This document shows positions 11,530-22,543 of a DNA stretch of 64,000 bases, piece after piece (positions within the stretch are counted from its first letter, which is position 1; each line of letters begins with the position of its first letter). Location: contig QRFJ01004957.1 in assembly GCA_006176705.1 (NCBI GenBank), forward strand, positions 56,575 to 120,574, written 5' to 3'. A program made the position numbers and the translations under genes. The notes beneath the pieces are model-generated. The model made no database searches. It saw nothing but the letters and a program-made list of their open reading frames with translations, and was not told the DNA's origin. Source of the DNA: Cocos nucifera (lineage: Eukaryota; Streptophyta; Magnoliopsida; Arecales; Arecaceae).

Positions 11530-13391
11530 TGATAAGTGGTAAAAATATACTAATAAAAATATTAAATTATAAAATAAATTAATTTATTTTTTAAAAATTG
11601 ATACTTTTATTAATTTTATGTAGGAAAGAAGGCCATCAATATGAAGATCTTATTTTTCTAATTCAGATGAAATAAATTTTAAGTAAAAGGGACTTCAAAT
11701 GAGCCCGAAATTGAATTTCAAGGGAAATAAAAAAAAGCCAGTTTGGTCCAAATTGGTTCAGAAAAATTGGCTCAGTAGACTGCCCAGCCCGATCACACTC
11801 AGATCGACCACTGATGCCATGCTTACGTCGAGCTGACGTCAGCATTTTTCATGGCACACGGTGGACCACTATAGAGGGCATTTTGGAGATTTCATAGGGA
11901 GAAGCGTGCTCCAATTGGCTAAAAAAAGTGGTGGTCCATGCAACACCGGGCTCGTGCATGGTCAATAGAGGACAATCTGAGAATTCTAACTGATATGATG
12001 GATGTCTTTCATTGGGATTTGATCGAACGATTGAAATTTGTGTGCTGACGAATGGTGGATGCAGCTCCCGATCGAGATCCAACGATGGAGATGCATTATC
12101 GATTTTAACTAGGAATTTGAAGGCTCCTGTAAACTATCCAATGGTCCAAATTTAATCATCAAGAAGATTCAACGGTTGAGGTTAATTCGGACTTGAATTA
12201 GGTTTTTTTAAAAAAAAATTAAGCAATTTTTGATCCATTAGATGCTGATCTGAAGGTTAGAATTATCCAGGGTTTTAATTTGACTTATGTTAAGAGTTTT
12301 AAACCCAATTTGGTTAGGAGCTTTCGAAAATCCACCTCTTAGCCTATAAAAAGGGGCCTGCCTACTATTGCCAAGGAAGAGGCAGAGAGAAAAAAATATA
12401 GAGGGTTTTGGGGAGAGAGTTTTAAGAGAGAGCATGGGAACAGGGAATAATAGAGAGCTTTGAGAGAGAGTTTTGAATAGAGAGTTTTCAAAGAGAGTTT
12501 TGAGAGAAAGAAGAGAAAGGGCATCCAGACATCGATCAAGGAGCTTCTCTTCTTCTTCATCAAGTTTTCCACACCAAGAGCAACGGACAACCAATTTCAG
12601 CAATTAAGTAGTCTAATTTCTTCATGCTTTTTATTTTATTTGCTATTTTTGAACTTATTATCATGAACTAAATTTTTTTTACTAAGGCTAAGGTGTAGCC
12701 ACTCTTTTGATGCAATATTTAGTATGATTTATTTTTAATTTTAAATTTTATTCATAAGGAGTATATAAATCTGATCTTAATGCTTTTAGATTACTAGCCA
12801 TCTTCTAATTGATCTGATGAACATAGATGTTATAGACCAAGTACATCTATGTTATTGCTTCTTGATTATATATCTTGTATTATGAATCAAATTAGAATTC
12901 ATATGCATGTAGAAATTTTAGTGCGCTTTGGATGCAGTGTATTTTAATTAGAGGATTTCACAAAACTTAATGCATTAATATTTATTTAAATTACACCTGG
13001 ATCAAAAGATAATTAATAAATATTGATAGTTTTTCTATGCTTGAACCAAAGGGTAGTGAATAAACTAAGAGACTCTACCATCACATGAAATAAAATTAAT
13101 CCAATAATCTGAATATTGTATTGACTGAGTTGGTGAACTGATTGCCTATAACCCATTGCTCTTAAGTTTAAAATCCTAATAATTACACTCTCTCTATTTT
13201 CTTAAAATTTTTAAATATTTTTTTATTTTGTTCTTTAATTTCTTATTCTCGTAAATTGATCTTCTAAATAAAGCATAGGAAAGAGCTTTTCAGTACTTAT
13301 TTTTCAATCCTTTAGGGATGATACTCTATTCATTTACTTTATTACTTAATGGACTGGTGCACTTGCCATAGCTATAGATTAGCATGCATCA
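11530..13391 (+). mobile_element. 3' LTR of element G
   Basis: It begins TGATAAGTGGTAAAAATAT and ends AGCATGCATCA, matching the 5' LTR through almost its whole length, including the TATA box at 12344-12353. Its divergence from the 5' LTR, with many C-to-T and G-to-A differences, indicates an old insertion. Confidence 0.9.
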
Positions 13392-13397
13392 TCCAAC
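13392..13397. repeat. Target-site duplication, right of element G
   Basis: TCCAAC matches 6052-6057. It is also the resuming point of the copia RNase H frame. Confidence 0.85.
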
Positions 13398-13860
13398 TTT
13401 CAATCTGACCATGATGACAACAAAAGCATGTCGGGTTATATCTTTATCCTAAATAGTGGAGCCTTCTACTGGAAGAGTTTCAAGCAGCATACTATGGCAG
13501 ACTCTATTTGTGAAGCAGAATACATCGCAGCATCAGATGCCATGAAGAAAACTGTGTGGCTGAGAAAATTCATCATTGAGTTTAGAGTAGCACCCTTCCT
13601 TAATGGACCGATCCTGCTCCACTACGATAGCACTAGTGCCATTACTCAGGCAAAAGAATCAAAAGCACACCAACGAATGAAGCACATACAGCACCACTAC
13701 CATTTGGTTTGGAAGATCATGGATCGAGATGATGTCGATCTTTAGAAGATCGATGGAAAGAAGAACCTGACCGATCCCTTCACTAAAGCCCTAGCGATAA
13801 AGAAGTTCAATGACCACAAGTCGAAGATGGATATTAGATACTATGCTGAGTGGCTTTAGG
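13392..13860 (+). pseudogene. Copia RNase H, continuation of element A after G
   Basis: The frame continues the protein interrupted at 6057: DDNKSMSGYIFILNSGAFYW, then ADSICEAEYIAASDAMKK with the RNase H Glu, LLHYDSTSAITQAKE with an Asp, KHIQHHYHLV, and the C-terminal KKFNDHKSKMDIRYYAEWL before a stop. This is the standard end of a copia polyprotein. It degrades the RNA strand of the RNA-DNA hybrid. One stop falls near 13742. That the two halves fit together at the duplicated TCCAAC shows that A was present before G arrived. Confidence 0.88.
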
Positions 13861-13861
13861 A

Positions 13862-13872
13862 TAAGTGGGTGT
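13862..13872 (+). other. Polypurine tract of element A
   Basis: The sequence taagtgggtgt directly precedes the LTR start TGTTGAAAAATATG at 13873. It corresponds to the aagtgggagat form seen before the LTR of B2. Confidence 0.65.
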
Positions 13873-14570
13873 TGTTGAAAAATATGTCTCAAGGCCAATC
13901 ATTAGCCTATTGATGGTTATGCTATCTTATAATTATAATTAATTTATTATTGAATAAAATAAATATTTTAGCATTTTAATCATAAAGTCTACATCTTCTA
14001 ATAAACTCAATTATTGTGATGAAGTTCTTAGGACTATTTAGTTTCGATAAAGAGAGGATTTATCGATTAGACCTTAAATAATTTATGATCAAATAATATG
14101 CTGTTAATTAGGACAACAATGTTTATTGAGCATAGAATGTTGTATGCCATATAGGTTGGTTATCCTTTTAACTAAAGAGTGTGGAGATACTGGCATGACA
14201 TACAAGTGAGATGTATGGGTACATCGTCACTAGATATGACCAACTCTAGAGCATTTTGCTGTCGAGAATTGCTCTGATGGGATATAGGAATAAGTGTCCC
14301 GTAGACTTGAGATGACCATAGAGGCTTGCAAGTAACTCATCATGCTTTGATACCAGACTAACTGAATTTCTAATTCAATAATGAAAGATTTTTAGGCACA
14401 GTCAAGTACTTATGAAGTTGGTGATTGATAAGGATGGGATTGACTACTCTAAGAGTTGGAGAAGAATGCATCACTATATTTCAATATAGCAAAAATTCTG
14501 GCTAGGATAATTCATAAGATGGATTTGGTATTTTGAAATACAATGTGGATAACCTAATCGAGGTTGATAG
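13873..14570 (+). mobile_element. 3' LTR of element A, first part
   Basis: The LTR starts TGTTGAAAAATATGTCTC after the polypurine tract. The segment 14020-14570 matches the inverted copy A' at about 48960-49460 (for example the blocks around ttcttaggactattt and atctgatgg-type ends). It is interrupted at 14571 by a solo LTR of family B. The last 5 bp, GATAG, are duplicated at 16857-16861. Confidence 0.82.
14566..14570. repeat. Target-site duplication, left of solo LTR B
   Basis: GATAG is repeated at 16857-16861, directly abutting the two ends of the solo LTR. Confidence 0.9.
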
Positions 14571-16856
14571 TGAAGGGAAATCTTGATTTCCCGGTCCAGG
14601 TTCGTCCAGATCTGATTAGATCAAGAGATATATTTCAAAAATTTTCTCTTGATCTCAATCAGATCTTGATATGTTTCAGATCTGATTCTTATTATTTTAA
14701 TAAATAAAATAAGATAAGATAAATTAAATCAAATTCAATTTACCTGATTTGGGTAATCCTATTACCCTGTAGATGATCCTGATTGCAGCGGAAGGTTCTG
14801 GATCTTAGCCACGCAAGCGCCTGGCCTCTACCGGTATCCACTTGGGTTGGATCTGGAGAACCTCTTCTTCTCTATCACACCTCCAAAAATCAGATCTGGA
14901 TCTGATCTGGAGGATCTTCAAAACTCTTTTGAAGATCTGCAGTCGTCCTTTTGCAGCAGCGCAGCCTTCTTGCTTTTGATCGCCTTTCCTTGATCTGAAT
15001 CGCACCAAACTAAGTCCAAAACACTTTTGGACGTGGAGAGCAAGGGGAGAAGAGAGTATGGCATGGAGAAGGAGGGGAGAGGCAGCCTTGGACGTGGGAA
15101 ATCTCTATTGAATTCACTTTCACTTAGGATTAGGGTTGGGCACAGGGTCTTATTTATAGACCTCTTGTGATCCAACTCCTCTTCCTCTCAACCAATCACA
15201 ACCCTTTGTGAAATCAGATCTAAATCTGATTGGTTGGAATAGAGACCCCTGGATTCCTCCTTAGAGGGCGCCTAAGACCAGTCAAACTGGATTCTTAGTA
15301 GAACTCTAATTGGAATCCAAAAGGGAGGTGGAGTCCTTGTCCAACAAGGACTCCTAGGCGCCTCCTACTTGGGCTCACGCCACCCTTGGCGTGCGCCCTT
15401 CTCCTTGCCAGGTTCTGGCAGGGGGACAGGCCCCCACCAGCTCTCCAATAGGTGCATGACATGTGGTCAAAAGTCAAAGGGTGAATGGTCAACATTTGAC
15501 CAGTCAAAGGTAGACTTTTGACCAAAGTCAAAGAACAAGAAATGGCAGGTGACCAAAAATGGCAGGTAATGTCTTACAAATAAGACAACCTATTCTGACT
15601 TGGACAACCTCCAGTCAGACCATATGAAGGCCTCTGATTGAGCACAAACTCCTTTGGCTCAGTCAGGACAACTTATTTATGATAGTAAAAGAAGAACGTT
15701 AGGTTCAATCGAGTGCTAGCACGATTTCCTTGAACCTAATTGAATCTCATTCAGATCAATTGAACTAGATCAGTTTCAATTGATGATCACCAGATTCAAA
15801 CCCTTGTTTGTGTGACCCAGTTAGGTTCAGTTCTGTATGGTAATGGGATATGTCATGATCTCTATCATAGACATCATCGAAACTCCTTTCGATGGATCAG
15901 AACTCTTCTGATTCGAACAGCTAGAATGATCGATCATCTAAATCATTCTAATTGCTCCCAAAATCCACCAGTGACACCTAGCAGTATATGGTGGCAACCC
16001 ATCAGAGCTGAATGCGAACCTCTTGGTGCAGCTACCTGTGTGATTCAGTTCTTCTATCTTGAGCCCCGATCAGATTAGGGTTAAGGTGAACTCGTCAAAC
16101 CCTAGTCTCTGTCATATGATGTAATCATTCGATTCGAGTCCAATGTGAAAATCTAAATAGAAACTCTTTCTATTATTTCACTCTGCCATGGCCATGGGCT
16201 TCAGGACTTGATTCTCATGATCATCATAGGGCTACTCCTCTACCACCGAGGTAGATAGATCCCATCTTGATGCAATCCAGTTCCTACAATGAACATGCTA
16301 TAGCCAACATACACCTCAGGGTTCCATATGGCTAGGAGACCGAGTAATGGTGTAGTCAAACTATAACACCCTCAAGGTGAACTGCCGATGCATCTTCAGG
16401 TCAAAGAACCAGACACACTACTGCAGCATCGAGTCAGTCATTGACGAGAAGGTAGACTTCCTAATGACTACTCGAGGTGGTCACGCTCAGTGCCCTCGTT
16501 CTCTAACGAGTACCTATACTCTCGCTCCGGTGTCTCCACACCGTAGACTCAAGACTCATCTACTAAAGAGAAGCGATCGTACACCAACCTTTCGGATCAA
16601 TCACCATCCTCGTGATGATCCTATGGTCGGGAGCTGTTTATGAGTTAATAATGATTATTCATGTCTTAAATTTTCAACTCTTGAAAATATAAATTATCAT
16701 TACCATTAACTCAAAGGATGTATCACAGACACTAAATACACATGTGTGATAGAAAATAACCCATTTCATTAATTATAGTCAAAATTACAATTTTGCCCCT
16801 AGAAGTGTATTACAAGTGTCAGCCAATTCTGGCTTCTAGAGCACATATATCTAACA
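14571..16856 (-). mobile_element. Solo LTR of copia family B (minus)
   Basis: The plus strand begins TGAAGGGAAATCTTG and ends CATATATCTAACA, so the LTR reads TGTTAGATATATG to CCCTTCA on the minus strand. It matches the LTRs of B1 (49461-51746) and B2 (54255-56636, 62494 onward) and is flanked on both sides by GATAG (14566-14570 and 16857-16861). No internal sequence is present, so it arose by recombination between the two LTRs of a complete insertion. A minus-strand TATA box (gtctataaata, near 15146-15158) is retained. Short open frames inside it also occur in the other LTR copies and have no domain. Confidence 0.93.
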
Positions 16857-16861
16857 GATAG
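16857..16861. repeat. Target-site duplication, right of solo LTR B
   Basis: This is the second copy of GATAG. The A-family LTR resumes immediately after it. Confidence 0.9.
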
Positions 16862-18654
16862 TTAAACTTTGAGGTGTCCTATAAGTGTTTTGGTCAAGGG
16901 AATGAATTATATAGAAACTATATCCATATGGGTTTTAAGGATGCTGTTCTTCACATTCGACCTATCCAATCATCGGGACCATTGCTAGATGGTCACTTTG
17001 ATTGATACAGAAATTAGTTTTTATGCTATCATCTTAGATTTGAACTTATGGAGTCACACACATAAGAGGATTCAATCTGATTGAATGGTTGATCAATGAT
17101 TAAGAATTATTCTAGGATTAAACAATCAATATGATTAATATTTAACCTAGTGCAAGTATTGCAGGAGGATCGATTAGCAATTCAATTACTAATTAGCTTT
17201 ATTTGATTAAGCCAGAGGATTGAGATTAAGTCTAATTAAATATAATTTAATTAAATTTAGTTTGGGCTTGATTAGATCAAGTCCATTTGGTTTATTGGAT
17301 GAGTCAATTGCAAGGAAGAACTAGTCCTAGTTCAATTAGGACTTGACTGAACATAATCTCTAATTTGATTAGAAATTAAATTAGAATTAAATTTAATTTA
17401 ATCTGATTTAATAAGATTATTAGTTGGACTAATATCTAATCTAATTATGTTAAATAAATTCTAATTTAATTTGGTCCAAGGATGAAATTGGACTAAGTCA
17501 AATTAAGAGTCCTAGTGAGACTAGGACTCCCAAATCCTTGCGCCATTCAATCTCCATGCACTCTCCATGAAATTTTATTTAATTTTTTCATGGAGTCTCC
17601 ATTTTTAGAGAGAGGACATGCATCCCTATGTTTTATATACTTCTTATATGGTATTTGGTTGGGGACCAAGTTAAAATAAATTAGTTGTTTTGATTTCAAA
17701 CTCTATTTAATAGAGTTTGTTGTAACCAAAATTCTTATCCATGTATGGCACCTAAACTCTTGATTTTTCTCAAAAATTTCTATGAAAAATAAAGAATTTT
17801 AATGTGCCAAACATGGTAGTCCATGCTCAAAAAGGAGGGGATGCCCAAGAGTTGGGCGCCCCAAGTCTAGCCCAATTTGGAGGTCTCTTGACTAGGTATT
17901 TGACCTAGACAAGGACTCCCTGATATCTCTCAATATAAAAAGTTTTTTAACCTAATATTTTTTGAGATTATAGATCTAAGAGAGTGTTCTTTGGGCGTGG
18001 AGAGGCTGGGCATAGAGAGGTTTAGGTGTGGGAATTGTAAAGGCACCAATCAAGGTGCTTTGGTGAGAGAAAAAGAGAAGAAGTGGGTCTTCTTCTAGGA
18101 TTTTCTTCCATCTATTCCTCCATTCATTTTATGATTTTGAGAGGTGTCCCAAGTCCAAAATCATATTTCTCATCTTTTGAAAATTGAAGGGTCCAAGTTT
18201 CAAAGAAAAAAGATCTAGATCAACCATTGAAGAAGGATCAGCACAGTTCTAGTAAACTATGCTGATTTTTGGGCATCGAACTTTTGATCAACGATCGAGA
18301 GTTCGTGTGGATAACTTATAGAGGCTGGACATGTGTGCAGCTTAGAATGACAACCTCAGGCATTGATTAGTGAGTTAGAGAACTCGATTTTCAAAGGTAT
18401 GGATGATACGATCATCTTTCTCCTATATAAATTTGATCTAACGTAGAATAGTTTTTTATGTTGATATGATCAACATGATTTATTCTCATATTTTAATTTT
18501 TAATTTAATATCATGCTTTAATCATATAATAGGATCTTAGATGTAGGATTTTTTATATTTAATTATGAATTAATATGATTAATTCATGTTTTTGCTGCAT
18601 AGATTTAAAAATGAATTTAAAATCTAACCATGAAATCCTAGACTAGTTTCTTTA
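16862..18654 (+). mobile_element. 3' LTR of element A, second part
   Basis: The segment resumes the A LTR and matches the inverted copy A' (47460-48960 and 43616-43939). A TATA box (atataaaaag, about 17933-17942) precedes the presumed transcription start. It ends ctagtttcttta at 18654, where A' shows the canonical form ending in TTCA, so the terminal CA has become TA here. The total LTR length with the first part is about 2.49 kb, which is long for a copia element. The next base belongs to gypsy element F. Confidence 0.8.
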
Positions 18655-20121
18655 TGGACATCTTCGAGAAGAGCTCCAGAGAGAAGAATAAGCATCAGTG
18701 GAGGTGAAGACCATATTAGCCTTAGAGGAGAAGAAAAGAAAGAAGGCTGAGGCTAAGATCCTCGAAGAAAGGAAGTGAATAGCTGAAGTCGAGGAGTGAG
18801 CTATTTTGGCCTTCAAATCTTCAAAGGAGTTGGAGGGTATCAAGATAGAGTTTGCCCAAGAAGCATTTAGCAAAGGATTCAACCTTTGCCAATAGAAAGT
18901 TCTGAAGAAGTTCCCCAGATTAGACCTCATCTTTCTATTAAGGGACCCTTTTGACGACGAGACAGAGCCTTCTTCAACTGGAGCTAATCTTCCTCCCGCC
19001 GAGCCTACTGCCGATGCCTCTGTTTACGCCAAGGAGTTGGAACCTACAAAGGCTGTGTCGAGTTCTTCCGCTGCCCCACCCTTAGAGGTTAGAGACCTCT
19101 GTTGATTGTATTTTTTCTTTTTTTCTTTTTCATTCTATGTACCTAAGCTTTTTAATCAATGAAATTTAATTTCTTCTTTTCCATACTTGCATGCATAGTG
19201 ATGTGTCAATAATTCAGAACTCAACATGCAAGTTTTGCCATCAGCCATAATCATGGGCTGAAGCTGCGCCACTACCTTAGGCCATTCTCCTAAAAGCTCA
19301 TTTCAAAGAATTATGGAAGAAAGTTTGGCACATAAATAAGAAATTAAAGAAAACTAAAGATGAACTTCTGAAATCGAAAAATAACTATGCAATTGCCTTG
19401 ACCAAAATCAATCATCTTCATCAAGCTTCTAAGCAACTCTTCAAGGAATACACGATCAAGAAATATCACCTATCCGAAGAGCTTGAGTGGGCATCTAAGA
19501 GAGCCAGTGAGAAGTCCTGAATCTTGACTTTAAAAATCTATTCTCTTAAGGTGAAGCTCCGAGAGATGAAAGAAAAAATTCAATGTTAGAGAGGGACTCA
19601 GCTTGGGCTTAAAATTTGGAAGAATATGGTTGGGATTGGTCGAAGAAGTTCTCCAATCTCCAGAAGCAGTTGCATGTGGTCGAGGAGACATACGACACCT
19701 ATAGACTTGGCTAGTGCAACCAGATTGTCAAACTCAAGTGGAAACTTCAGGTAGCCAATGATGAAGTAACTTGGCTTTGAAAGCAACTAGCGGATAGAGC
19801 TTAGGTTGGTCTAAGCATAGATCCAAGTGAAACTGCATGTTTAAAGAATACTCTTGGCATTCTTTTTGAAGCATATGAGAAGAATAAGTTCGAGCTCCTT
19901 CAACTGAGGATCCAAGCAACTTATCAAGAAAATGCCATAAAGGATGCTGAGGCTGAGTCCATCATTCTGAGGAAAAGGCTAAGAGAAGCTGAGGAGGACA
20001 TCCCAAGAGCCCAGTAATTACTTGGTGAAAACTTGGTGGTGAGGCAAGAACTTGAAGAGAAGATGAATGACTTGAAGCATTTCCTTATAATGGACAGGGC
20101 CGATAGTCCAAAGTCCGAGTA
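18655..20121 (+). pseudogene. Antisense extra reading frame of Tat-like element F
   Basis: The plus-strand frame is antisense to F's pol and reads as a coiled-coil-rich protein with several stops and shifts. Visible parts are a Lys/Glu-rich stretch (ALEEKKRKKAEAKILEERK), then EGIKIEFAQEAFSKGFNLCQ near 18835-18895 followed by FPRLDLIFL, an acidic Ser/Pro/Ala linker, and long heptad-rich segments (about 19270-19520 and 19850-20121) ending DSPKSE and a stop at 20119-20121. A poly-T-rich tail with gtaatcgg follows. Such proteins are carried by plant Tat/Ogre-type elements as an additional frame of unknown function. The start is missing, cut by the LTR of A. I infer membership of F from its position next to the integrase. 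Confidence 0.6.
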
Positions 20122-20379
20122 GGCCTCCATTTTTCTTTTCCTTTTCTCTCCTTTCTTTTTTTTTTGTAATCGGTCTTGAGGATCTATGTAATGAACTTCA
20201 ATTTAATGAAATCATCTTCCTTTCAATTGTTTTTTTGTGTTCTGTCTTGGCTTGATGCTTGTTGGTCTCTTTATTTTCTTGTTATGCTCGATATTGATAC
20301 TGTTTTGAAACAATAATTTTTGTTCGATGTCTTGAAGACCTGTTCCCCTTGTTTATAAACAAGGATGTTTTGGACTAGC

Positions 20380-21490
20380 TTAGGAATATATTTATCCTCC
20401 TATTCAAGGACTAGGAGTCTTCACATCCCTCTTAAGGATCTTCACCCATGTCAGGACGAGATCCTTCTCCTATTCCTGATGTGGTTAACATCCTTTTAAA
20501 AATTGAAAGCCTTCATATTCTTCGTTAGGATCTTTACCAAAATGGCTTTCACCCTCGCTAGGATGAGGTTCTTGTCCTATTCTTAACAAGGTTGCCATGG
20601 CATAAAAGAGCCGATGAGAGGGTCTCTTCTCATAGGTACAAATGACTTTTATCCTTATTAGGATGAGGTTCTCCTCTTGCTCCTAATAAGATTGCCATAG
20701 CATAAAAGGACCATTGAAAGAGCCTCTCTCTATGGGCCGTTGGAAGAGCCTCTCCTTAGGAGCACAAAAGGGCCATTGCAAAGGTCTCTCCCCTAGGGCA
20801 TGAATAGTATTTACCCTTGTTAAGATGAGGTTAACCTTCTATTTAAGAATTGGAGGTCTTCATTCTTGTTAAGATGAGGTTAACTGCTTATTTAAGAACT
20901 GGAGGCCTTCACCCTCGTTAAGATGAGGTTAACCTCCTATTCAAGAACTAGAGGCTTCATATCCCCTGTAAGGATCTTCATTGATAGTAGAACGAGGTCC
21001 TCCTCCTATTTCTAACGTGGTTAACTTTCTATTTAAGAACCAGAGCCCTTCACCCTCGTTAAGTTGAGGTTAACCTTTGGTTTAAGAATTGAAGGTCTTC
21101 ACGCTTGTTAAGACAAGGTTAACCTCTTATTTAAGAATTGGAGGCCTTTATATCCCTTGTAAGGATCTTTATCCATGTCAGAACAAGGTCCTCCTCCTAT
21201 TCCTAATATGGTTAACCTCCTATTTAAGAATTGGAGGTCTTCACCCTTGCTAAGATGAGGTTAGCCTCCTATTTAAGAACCGAAAGCTTTTACCCTCGTT
21301 AAGACAAGGTTAATGTCTTGTTTAAGGACCAAAGGCCTTTATATCCTTTATAAGGATCTTCACCCATGTTAGGACGAGGTCCTCCTCCTATTCCTGAGGT
21401 TAACCTTCTGTTTAAGAATCGAAGGCCTTCACCCTCGTTAAGATGAGGTTAATCTTCTTTTTAAGAATCAGAGGCCTTCATATCTTACTT
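20380..21490. repeat. 49-bp tandem repeat array with a longer variant unit
   Basis: From about 20818 the unit is close to 49 bp, opening taagatgaggttaacct and carrying tatttaagaa then ggaggccttcaccc, followed by the next taagatgagg. About a dozen degenerate copies are visible. They are interspersed with a longer form containing tatcccttgtaaggatctt, caggacgaggtcctcctcc and tattcctgatgtgg, which recurs at about 20420, 20960, 21150 and 21350, giving a higher-order pattern. A related but distinct block (aaaaggaccattgaaagagcctct) occupies 20590-20810. The array lies between the antisense frame and the integrase of F, in the position of internal satellites known from Tat/Ogre elements. Confidence 0.85.
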
Positions 21491-22058
21491 CATTTTAGAA
21501 CGAGGCTCGGCTTGGTTATTTCCTGCCATAACTCAATTCACATAAGAGACAAGAATGTTAAAATAAAAAAATTTTATTGAAATATGGTTATCGATAGTAC
21601 ATTCATAGATTTTTTGAATTTCAAGATCAGGATAGTGTAGTGCCTCCAAGCTTCTTTAAGCGATAAGTTTTGGATCAGATAACTTCGTCGACTTCATATG
21701 GACCTTCCTAGTTTAGATCAAGCTTGCCTTGATTTTGTGGTTGAGAAATCTCTGCTCGACACAGCACTAGATCTCTGATCTTGAAGTTTTATTTTTGATC
21801 CTTGAATTATAGTATCGAGCTACTTTTTGTGTATAGGCTACCATCCAAATTTGGACTTTTTTTCATTTTTCTTCTAGTAGATCAAGATTTGCCCTAAGAT
21901 CCTATGAATTATTTTGCTCATCAAAGTTCTCCACTCATACTAAGGGAAGTCTATGTTCGACCAAAATGACCACTTCAATCTCAAAAGCTAGAGCAAATGG
22001 GATTCCCCTGTAGGCAACCTTTGAGTGATTCTATAGGCCTAGAGTACATGATAGAGCT

Positions 22059-22070
22059 CATCCACCTATG
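22059..22070. repeat. Target-site duplication, left of MITE
   Basis: CATCCACCTATG is repeated at 22532-22543. Some terminal bases may belong to the element. Confidence 0.75.
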
Positions 22071-22531
22071 GGTGCAATCGAGCTGAGTCGAGTCAAGTAA
22101 CTAAAAGCACGAGCTCGACTCAATTCAAAATACTCAAGCTCAAAACTCAGCTTGAGCTCGGCTGAGTTTTAATATTCCAAGCTCAAACTTGGCTCAATAA
22201 AAAATAGGCAAGGCTCGAGATCGACTCGACTCGACTCGAATATGAACTGAGCCATACTTAAGCTTGAATTTAAGCCTTATCTTATTAATAATATATATAT
22301 ATTAATATATATTATAAATAAAATTAATATTATAAAATATATATATACTCGAGCAGGCTCGCGAGCTTTCGAGCCGAGTATCTTACTACTCGAGCTCGAC
22401 TCAAAAAATTACTCGAGCTCGACTCACATACTCAAGCTTGACTCAAACTTAATAATAATCGAGTCGAGTCGAGCTTGAACTCAAGTTGAGCTCGAGTAGC
22501 TTGTGAGCAGCTCGACTTATTTGCAGCCCCA
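22071..22531. mobile_element. MITE, Mutator-like, inserted in integrase of F
   Basis: The flanks share CATCCACCTATG (22059-22070 and 22532-22543). The exact element edge is ambiguous by 1-3 bp, so the duplication is about 9-12 bp, which fits Mutator-like insertion. The ends are inverted: GGTGCAATCGAGC at the left and the complement of GGGGCTGCAAATAAG at the right. The interior is built of repeated cgagctcgact and ctcaagctcga palindromes around an AT-rich core (about 22285-22345, ataatatatata type). No coding sequence is present, so movement would need a transposase from elsewhere. Removing it restores the integrase frame. Confidence 0.85.
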
Positions 22532-22543
22532 CATCCACCTATG
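22532..22543. repeat. Target-site duplication, right of MITE
   Basis: This is the second copy of CATCCACCTATG. The integrase reading continues across it. Confidence 0.75.

Larger units (their letters stand above)
6058..13391 (+). mobile_element. Non-autonomous Athila-like gypsy element G, LTR to LTR
   Basis: The element has two long LTRs (1897 and 1862 bp), an Asp-tRNA primer-binding site, one gag-protease frame, a 1.2 kb non-coding stretch and a purine-rich tract. It lacks any reverse transcriptase, RNase H or integrase sequence in its 3.6 kb internal region. It sits inside the RNase H of copia element A: the copia protein reads on from 6057 to 13392 across the insertion, and TCCAAC is duplicated at both edges. 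The structure suggests an element that depended on an autonomous partner for replication. Confidence 0.9.
2978..18654 (+). mobile_element. Ty1/copia element A (plus), multiply interrupted
   Basis: A is a copia element whose parts run in order gag (2978-3420), protease-integrase (3421-4920), reverse transcriptase (4921-6057), RNase H (13392-13860), polypurine tract and a 3' LTR of about 2.49 kb (13873-14570 plus 16862-18654). The gap at 6058-13391 is element G, and the gap at 14571-16856 is a solo LTR of family B. The 5' LTR and gag start are replaced by D and H or lie beyond the window. The 3' end falls in the antisense frame of gypsy element F, so A inserted into F. All frames are broken. 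Confidence 0.85.

Noticed and set aside
15812..16078. Open frame of 88 codons in the solo LTR B, with a similar one at 55582-55782 in the B2 LTR
   Set aside because: Both lie on the strand opposite to B transcription inside homologous LTRs. Sharing follows from LTR similarity, and no domain is visible.
16377..16643. Open frame in the solo LTR B, with a relative at 56167-56421
   Set aside because: Same reason: LTR homology with no start context and no domain.
20380..21490. CRISPR-like appearance of regular repeats
   Set aside because: Units are degenerate and contiguous with no unique spacers, in a plant retroelement context, so this is a tandem satellite.
22071..22531. MITE considered as a Helitron or hAT element
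   Set aside because: It has inverted ends and a 9-12 bp duplication. Helitrons make none, and hAT elements make 8 bp.
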